A stretch of DNA of 64,000 nucleotides from Anastatus disparis (taxonomy: Eukaryota > Arthropoda > Insecta > Hymenoptera > Eupelmidae). Positions 57,729 through 64,000 of the stretch are shown in pieces. The notes below the pieces were generated by a model. It was not told where the DNA came from. It searched no databases and was given only the letters and a program-made list of their open reading frames with translations. Every line of letters starts with the position of its first letter. Within the stretch, counting starts at the first letter, position 1. The stretch is taken from assembly GCA_017163975.1 (NCBI GenBank), contig JAFFSR010000369.1, positions 3,922,001 to 3,986,000 on the forward strand, given 5' to 3'. The position numbers were made by a program, and so were the translations under genes.

Positions 57729-58423
57729 CTAACACTTCGTCACCAATGTGTAAAATACTGTACAATTTTTTACGTTCATGTAAATTAGACATATAAATAT
57801 TCGATCTTATCAAGTAACACAAATATATGTGTAACCAAATGTAAATATCTCTATGTTCATAATATATGTATGTAAAATTTAACACCTCTGTACAGCTATA
57901 TAACTTCAAACGAAGTTGATAAAGCTTAAATAAAAAAAAAAAATAATTTATTGCACTTATTTATAATTTATAAATATTGCATAGTTTTTAAATTATTTAC
58001 AAAATTATAAATAAGAGCAATAAATTTATTTTGTTACAGTAACTTTCTTTCTTTGAATTTATTATCAATAATAAAATCATGAAAAGTACTTTTTTAATAC
58101 TTTTATTTTGGAAATTTTTGAATTTCCCGCTCTGACGCTACCACTATCAACATCGCTGATTCTATGATGAAATTTTCCAACTGGTTTTATAGTTATAGAA
58201 CAAAATAAAAAGTGTTATTTATGTTGATTTTATAATTGTTACAGTAAAGAAAGTTTTAAAGTTTTGAATAAATGTTCAAATGATATTTTTTCTCTTTTGA
58301 GATAAGTTTTTAAAAATATTACATAGTTTTTAAAACGATATCGCAATTCTTTTTGACATTCCGATAAAAGTTTCATCCAAATCTTAGGTAGTTTTATATT
58401 TATGAGACGCACTGTATATCCAA

Positions 58424-58916
58424 AATAATAATTAAAAAAATGTCATGATCTATTTATTTTAAATCCCAGTACAGAGAAAAAATTAATTTTAACAGTATTT
58501 GCCTTTAAACACACAATATATAACATTCATATTAGAAATAAATCTGTATTTATGTTTTTATTTTATATTCTTCTAACTTATTATCCAAGCCGACAATTTC
58601 ATTTTGAAAGATGAAATTTTGAAAACCAATATTTTTAAGTTCTGCAGCAAACTTAACGATTCAATCGAAAAACTATAGTTGATATAGAATATAAAATGCA
58701 AATTTAGATTTATATATAATTTTATTAAAAAACGTTTTTTATTGGTGATAAGATAAACTTATTTAAATTTAAATTTATATTATTTATTTCTGTTTGTTTT
58801 TATTAAAGTATATATAAGTCACTTTAAAACCTGCAGATCCAATTTAATTTTAAATTATACACAATTTATCACTTAATCATGTATGATTACAAATAATTTT
58901 TATAATCACTAATGTA
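58424..58916. other. Interior of element B, AT-rich
   Basis: No gene was seen between the Tc1 right end and the next foldback. Confidence 0.5.
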
Positions 58917-59779
58917 CCCATATGGAAAAAATTTTTGGATATAATTGTAAATAACTGTTATTAACTGTAAATAAATGTAAATAAATGTTAATAACTGTAA
59001 ATAACTGTAGAAAAGTGTTAAAAAATGTGGGAATTGAGACATAAATAACAGTTATTTACAATTATTTACAATTATTTACTGTTATTTACACTTATTTACA
59101 GTTATTAACTGTTATTTACACTTATTAACTGTTATTTACACTTATTTGCAGTTATTTATATTTATTTACAGTTATTTACATTTATTCACTTTTTTCACAA
59201 TTATTTACAGTTATTTACGATTATTTATAGTTTTTTACAATTATTTGCAGTTATTTACATTTTCGAAAATTATCACAAATTTATTCAATAATTTTATATA
59301 TAGGCGAAAATTTTTAAAAATGTGAATAACTGTAAATAATTGTAAAAAACTATGGAAAATTGTAAATAGTTGTAAATAATTATAAATAACTGTAAATAAC
59401 TGTAAAAAACTGTAAATAACTGTAAATAACTATAAATAATTGTAAATAATTATTAATAACATTAAATTATCCACTAATTCAAAAATTTTTGAAAATGTAA
59501 ATAACTGTAAATAATTATGAATAACTGTAAATAATTATGAATAATTGTAAATAATTGTAAAAAACTGTAAATAATTGTAAATAATTGTAAATAACTGTAA
59601 ATAACAGTTAATAACAGTTAATAACTGTAAATAACTGTAAATAATAGTAATTAATAATAAATAATAGTAAATAACTGTAAATAACTATTATTTATATCTC
59701 AATTCCTACATTTTTTAACAGTTATTTACAATTATTTACTATTATTTACAGTTTTTCACATAAATTATTTCCATATGGG
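58917..59779. mobile_element. CCC...GGG foldback made of TGTAAATAAC words in alternating orientation; TSD TA
   Basis: The ends are CCCATATGGAAAAAATT and ATTATTTCCATATGGG, flanked by TA (58915-58916 and 59780-59781). Blocks of TGTAAATAAC (58945-59020), then GTTATTTACA (59040-59260), then TGTAAATAAC (59325-59690), then GTTATTTACA (59715-59755) alternate. The whole can fold as nested hairpins. The word occurs more than 50 times with CTG/TTG/ATG spacers. Non-coding. Confidence 0.75.
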
Positions 59780-60280
59780 TAAATAATAATAAAAAAATAA
59801 TGTTCGCTTTATTTATTTATATATGTATATACATACGCTGACAGAAAAAATATCTCGATCCTCTTGGATATACTATAAAATCTGTACAGCAAGAAATTAA
59901 TTAAACATCTAGTTACCTACATCTAAGAAATAATTTTCCATTTAAATCATCTTATCAAATCGGAGTAATTCTTTTTCTTCGAGAAATCTTTTCTGTCAAT
60001 TTATATAGATATGTCATGCATAATATAACGTTTAATAGTTTAACGTACGATTTACAACCAGGCTTGAAGTTGGTTGTAAAATTTGTTGATAAAATCTTAG
60101 CGCTTCAGTTTAGGAAATTTTTGTCATTGCGTAAACATGATCTCTGATAACGTTAACGATATTCGATAGTATTTGCTGAAAAATGATTACTGCACATGCG
60201 CACGTCGGCTTGCCGTTAGACATTACGATATTACTGAATAAGCCCCTATGAGTGATAGTTTTCGTACGGCACTTCGATAT

Positions 60281-61700
60281 GTGTGCACTAGTCCTTTCTG
60301 GACCATATAGAGAAATAACCGTAATATAAATAACAATTATTAACTTTTTTATAACGCATAATTTCTTTTTCAAGCTATTGTTCCAGTGAAAAATCTTAAA
60401 TAAATTATTGTATAAATTACCTTACAATAAAGGGTCTAGCCGGGTAGGGTAGCTGATTTGGCCTCGGAAGCTAAAAGAAAAAGTGATGTAGCCATTATAT
60501 TCTACATAAAAAAGTATACCTCTGTGCAAATTTTCAGCTTCCTAAACCTTATACTAACCTCAAAAACGCATTCTTTCCATTTTCGAGTCTTTTACGACTA
60601 TCTTCGTCAATTTTTGACCTAGAACAATCTTTTTTTTTAATGTAGGATTTTTCGAGCCCTCCAAAATGGTTTTTGACGACTTTTTTATAAGTGCAATGTT
60701 AGTTCAATTTTCAAATAAATTAATTTATTAGTTTTTCAGAATTTTTGGTTCTAAAATTTTTAGGTTTTGTACAAAAAATCTATAATTCTAAAAAACTAAT
60801 GAATGAATTTATTTGAAAATTGGCCTGAATAATCTTTATGGTACATATTACAAGCTAATGCATTTCTTTTATTAAAATGTGGCAATAAAATAAAAAGATG
60901 GTCAATATTTATGAGTATAGATCCAGTATCCGTTTACATCCCTTTAAGGAATATTTCCTGAAAATTTCGTTTAATTTGAACTTGTCAGAAAAGAGTTATA
61001 GTACTGCGAATTGAGTAAATATTGAAAAAATGTGTTTTTGCAACATCGTTATATTTCAACTGCTACAAGTCATAGAAAGCTTTCCAGCCTTGAAAATTAA
61101 AGCTCTCTTTGAGGGAAAAAAAAGTTTTAAATAATAAAATCGATTTTGAGGTACGGGTTTAAAGTTATAAAGCATCCAAAACAGGCTATTTTTAGTAAAA
61201 AATGGCTAATGTTTACTGTAGACTTTTCCCTTTAATTTTTAGTAATATACAAAAATTTTTTTTTGAAAATATAGAAAATAAATAAGAAAATGATGATAGT
61301 TGAGTTGAGATTGATAAAGTTTTGATCTTTCAGAAAATTTTTAAAAACCTAAAAAATGCTTCAAAATAAGAAAAAGTTCTAAATTTGATTAATTTTTTTT
61401 TTTTTAATTTATGTTTGTTACCTTAAAACTCCGTCATTTCTGAACCGATCTTAAAAAACCTTTTTTTATCTGATAGAAGATGTCTCCAGAAAGGTTCCAT
61501 GCGTGTCTTATAAGTATTGGGTCAATACTGATTTAGTACAAGCAAATTATTTAAAAACAAAAAAATTCCTCGAAAAAAAATTACTATTTTCATGCCCAAC
61601 TCTCAAAGGGATTGCTCGATTTGTAATTTTTTTTCTTAATTTTTTTATTTTCTTACCGGTTTTAACCCATTCATATATGCACATAAAAAAAGATAAATCA
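60281..61700. other. Unassigned AT-rich DNA
   Basis: A GC-richer piece near 60430-60470 (GGTCTAGCCGGGTAGGGTAG) could be a transposon end, but no partner was found. No gene was seen. Confidence 0.45.
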
Positions 61701-61822
61701 CATAATAAATCAAAAAATAGGTAGCGCAAAAAATGAGAACACAGTTCTATAACAAATATCCTAGATTTTTACACATGCAAATAATACAAAGAAAAAAAAT
61801 AAAATTCTATATTAATACCAAT

Positions 61823-64000
61823 TCACTGAAAAGACAACATTTGTCTTGTTTTGCTACGTACTGCATAAATTGTATCGGAAAACAAATCGATTAAATCTCT
61901 GTTTTTATTACAAATCAAAGAGAGACGCAATGATGGCGAGTGCAACAGATAATTATAAATCACAATAGGTACATAAAAATAACCTCTATTAAGACGCAAA
62001 TCTCGAATAAGAAAATTAAGTACGAATTTATTATACAAATCACTACAATTAATATATCCGTTAAATAATTGAAAAGTGAATATTAAATCATTCCTGTCAA
62101 AACTTGATTGCAAATTAGGTATGCACAAAAATGCTCGTATAGGACCATAATTATGATTATCATAACTCATTTTCATTCCCAATTTATATGCCGCAAAACG
62201 TAAAAATTTTCTAGCTATACCCTCTAAGAGATCCAAGTGACAAGCCAAATATGGCTTCCGTAGAATAGAATTATAACTTATTTTGGAATAAATATATGCA
62301 AAATATAACGCTCGGAATGATTCAGGACAAGTAAATTTCGACGCAAAACGCTTAATAAATCCTACCATTTTTGTACCTCTATTACATAGATAATTAACAT
62401 GTTCATTAAAAGATAAGCTGCTATCAAAAATAACTCCTAAGTCTCTAACGCTATACACTCTATTAATAATTGAGTTACCTAACCAATATTCATACTGCAA
62501 ATGTCTAGATCTAGTAAAAGTAATCATCACATAACATTTTTCAAAATAGCATATCAAGCCATTTGAATCATACCAAACCAGAAACTCATTAATATCTTCC
62601 TACATCATAATAGCATCTCTACCATCATTTATCTCTTTATATATCTTCGTGTCATCCACAAAAATTAACACCTTACTATATTTAATATGTATAACCATAT
62701 TATTCATAAATATTAAAAAAAGCAAAGGACCCAAATGGGTTCCCTGCCCCTCTTCTAATAAAACATTTATTTCCCTTGATATGAATGATTTTATCTTCAC
62801 ATATTGTTTTCGCCCATGCAAGTATAATCTAAATTATTTTAACAAACAGCCTTTTTTACCATAACGTTCTAATTTTAGCAAAAGTCTGTCAAAGTTAACT
62901 GTATCAAATACATGTGATAAGTCTGCATAGAACGCATCAACCGGTTTATTCATACCAAAACTATCAAAAATATCATTCAAATACATACCCAAATTAGTAA
63001 CGGTTGATTTTTTCCCAACAAAACCATGCTATTCATTAACAATAAATCTAGAAAAGTAAACACTAAGACGGTTGTACATCAGTTTATCGAACAATTTTGC
63101 AATCACGTTGTACTTGTTGATTGGTCTGTAATTGTCAACGTTTGCAATATCTCTCTTCTTAAAAAGTAACGTTATATATGACATTCTCCAGTAATTTGGA
63201 TAGAGTCTCCTTTCAATAGACAGATTAAAAAATTTGACAAGCTAAGAAGCTAGTTGTGATCCAATATGCTTTACAATTATTGGGTGCGCCCCATCAGGAC
63301 CACTGGAAGACTTTTTATCCAAAGATTTAATAGCATTAAGTACTTCAATTTCTGTAAACTGGACACCTGATAAAGAATCATCAATAAAACATACATCAAA
63401 TTGACCATTTAATCTAACTTCTTTGTAAATACTCTGAAATTTATCAGCAAACATATTGACAATGCCAGACCCCTCGTCACTCACTCTATCATTAAAATAC
63501 ATGGTGTTCGGATAAGAATGTGACTTATCAACACAATTTATATATGGAAAGAATGATTTAGGATTTCTAGCTACCGATGATTCTATTCCTGCAATGTGTC
63601 TAGCTTCATCTCTAATTAATAATTTTCTACATTTTACTCTTTCTAGTCTGAATAAGTTGTGGTAATTATCAGAATTGGTAGTTTTAAACAATTTATGGTA
63701 TTTCTTTTTATTTGTAATACATGTCTTCAGCTGAGAAGAAAACCATTTAGGAAACTTATCCGAACCCATTCTGTATCTGGGAACACTTCCCTCTATACAC
63801 TTATTTAAAATTATGTAAAGATTAGAAAGTGCTTCATTAAAATCAAACTCCTCACTATCAATGCTCAGCAACGCTTCATTACCAAATAAGATATTAAATT
63901 GCTCAAAATTCGTATGGTTAAAACAATAGAAACTACAATCAATGTCCAATTCAGAGTGCACATTATAAGGCACACTAAGAACCAGAGGAAAGTGATACAT
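61823..64000 (-). pseudogene. Third LINE: RT part of ORF2, continues beyond the window edge
   Basis: On the minus strand, open pieces at 64000-63242, 62821-62600 and 62557-61823 give an ordered RT region. First is a pre-RT domain (FPKWFSSQLKTCITNKKKYH, KSFFPYINCVDKS), then LNAIKSLDKKSSSGPDGAHP. A broken segment with NYRPINKYNV-like and F(Y)ADLSHVFDTVN-like strings lies at about 63240-62830 and contains a TAG. Next are GTHLGPLLFLIFMNNM, FVDDTKIY (active-site box, FVDD) and a C-terminal RDLGVIFDSSLSFNEHVNYL. The motif order and lack of RNase H suggest a Jockey/CR1-type element, different from the other two families. The 3' end is probably near 61700-61820; no tail was clearly recognised. The endonuclease would lie beyond 64000. 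Confidence 0.8.

Larger units (their letters stand above)
52549..57943 (+). mobile_element. I-like LINE with RNase H, full length but inactivated; 12-bp TSD
   Basis: It is bounded by TAATTTATTGCA at 52537-52548 and 57944-57955. The 5' UTR (52549-52738) is much more GC-rich than its surroundings. Next come ORF1 with a CCHC knuckle, ORF2 with endonuclease, RT, RNase H and a terminal Cys/His motif, then a short 3' UTR and an A-rich tail (57927-57943). RNase H plus APE endonuclease place it in the I/LOA/R1-side group. Multiple frameshifts and stops are present. Confidence 0.9.
52415..58148. repeat. Palindromic segment (~327 bp before LINE insertion) inside the Tc1 element
   Basis: Bases 52415-52548 (GATAGTGGTAGCGTCTGAGC ... 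GAAAGAAAGTTACT) are the inverted copy of 58010-58148. The pair would form a near-perfect palindrome with a ~30-base loop if the LINE were removed. It is either a MITE inserted in the Tc1 leader region or a local inverted duplication. No obvious target duplication is seen at its outer edges. Confidence 0.7.
50870..58414 (-). mobile_element. Tc1-like transposon with long TIRs (IR/DR type), carrying a nested LINE
   Basis: The ends are CAGTGCGTCCCATAACTATA and TATATTTATGAGACGCACTG, flanked by TA (50868-50869 and 58415-58416). TIRs are ~108 bp and about 90% identical. Each end has a second, inner copy of the CATAACTATAAAACCA word about 200 bases inward (near 51085-51105 and 58177-58199), the two-site arrangement of IR/DR Tc1 elements. 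It encodes a DD34E transposase (minus strand, broken). Confidence 0.9.
50465..60246. mobile_element. Element 'B': same family as element A (22616-25230), enlarged by nested insertions
   Basis: The left 95 bases match the left of A; the right ~420 bases match the right of A (both end ATTACTGAATAAGCCCC). Outer ends are weakly inverted (GGGGTTATTTACTAA against GGGGCTTATTCAGTAA). Between them lie a Tc1 element (50870-58414) and a CCC...GGG foldback (58917-59779). Without those, the element would be about 1.4 kb. No transposase of its own is seen. Confidence 0.6.
50027..60280. mobile_element. Outer element 'C': foldback with CGAAGACTAT words, split by element B
   Basis: The left end ATATCGACGGTGCTCGCGAA and the complement of the right end (ATATCGAAGTGCCGTACGAA) match. 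The left part (50040-50464) contains inverted blocks with CGCAAATCGTTCAGGAGTGA, CTTCGTTTACATAAAAATT and AAACTTCAATTTCATAG. The sequence CGCAAATAGTTCA before element B and TGAGTGATAGTTTTCG after it rejoin to match the uninterrupted internal copy near 50277-50310. Non-coding. Confidence 0.6.

Noticed and set aside
61503..61724. 73-codon frame and its antisense partner at 61547-61729
   Set aside because: They overlap on opposite strands in AT-rich DNA with no domain; neither fits the adjacent LINE frame.

Overview
The window is AT-rich, intron-poor DNA made almost entirely of transposable elements. It looks like an arthropod genome, most probably an insect. Grounds for this are two or three classes of non-LTR retrotransposon (LINE), a DD34E Tc1 element, many short inverted-repeat elements with TA, TTAA or 8-bp target duplications, (CA)n/(AT)n microsatellites, and no bacterial-type gene packing. 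I cannot name the species. No tRNA, rRNA or CRISPR was seen, and no intact host gene. The best host-gene candidate is one short C-terminal coding exon on the minus strand (42919-43026).

Layout. 0.6-1.0 kb: small foldback carrying an (AT)n run. 2.0-5.8 kb: 3.8-kb foldback with an internal ~120-bp minisatellite, itself hit by a CCC...GGG foldback (4290-4671) and a TTAA-flanked MITE (5116-5350). 6.4-8.25 kb: Tc1/mariner-type non-autonomous element hit by another CCC...GGG foldback. 8.76-9.15 kb: foldback. 11.0-12.7 kb: decayed spliced transposase-like gene (minus). 12.95-17.9 kb: array of ~160-165-bp repeats. 18.1-18.8 kb: TTAA-flanked foldback. 18.9-20.2 kb: old LINE fragment. 22.6-25.4 kb: element 'A' filled with a foldback made of short self-complementary words. 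25.8-33.8 kb: two near-identical head-to-head copies of one LINE, forming a 2.9-kb inverted repeat. 34.4-42.3 kb: a run of foldbacks, several nested. 42.9-44.5 kb: the least repeat-like stretch, with the candidate exon and several good splice donors. 45.3-48.7 kb: more foldbacks, including two tandem 231-bp hAT-like MITEs that share a target duplication. 50.0-60.3 kb: a nest with at least five levels, in which an I-like LINE with RNase H sits in a palindrome, inside a Tc1 element, inside element 'B' (sister of A), inside an outer foldback 'C'. 61.8-64.0 kb: 3' half of a third LINE (minus).

The strongest theme is a group of foldback elements with CCC...GGG ends and 2-bp target duplications (TA, TT, GT, GT, TA). 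Their interiors are built from different short self-complementary words. For two insertions the window also holds a homologous uninterrupted site, so their boundaries can be read directly. All protein-coding mobile elements here carry stops or frameshifts; none looks active. Everything is read by eye from the sequence, so boundaries may be off by a few bases and family assignments come from motif recognition, not searches.
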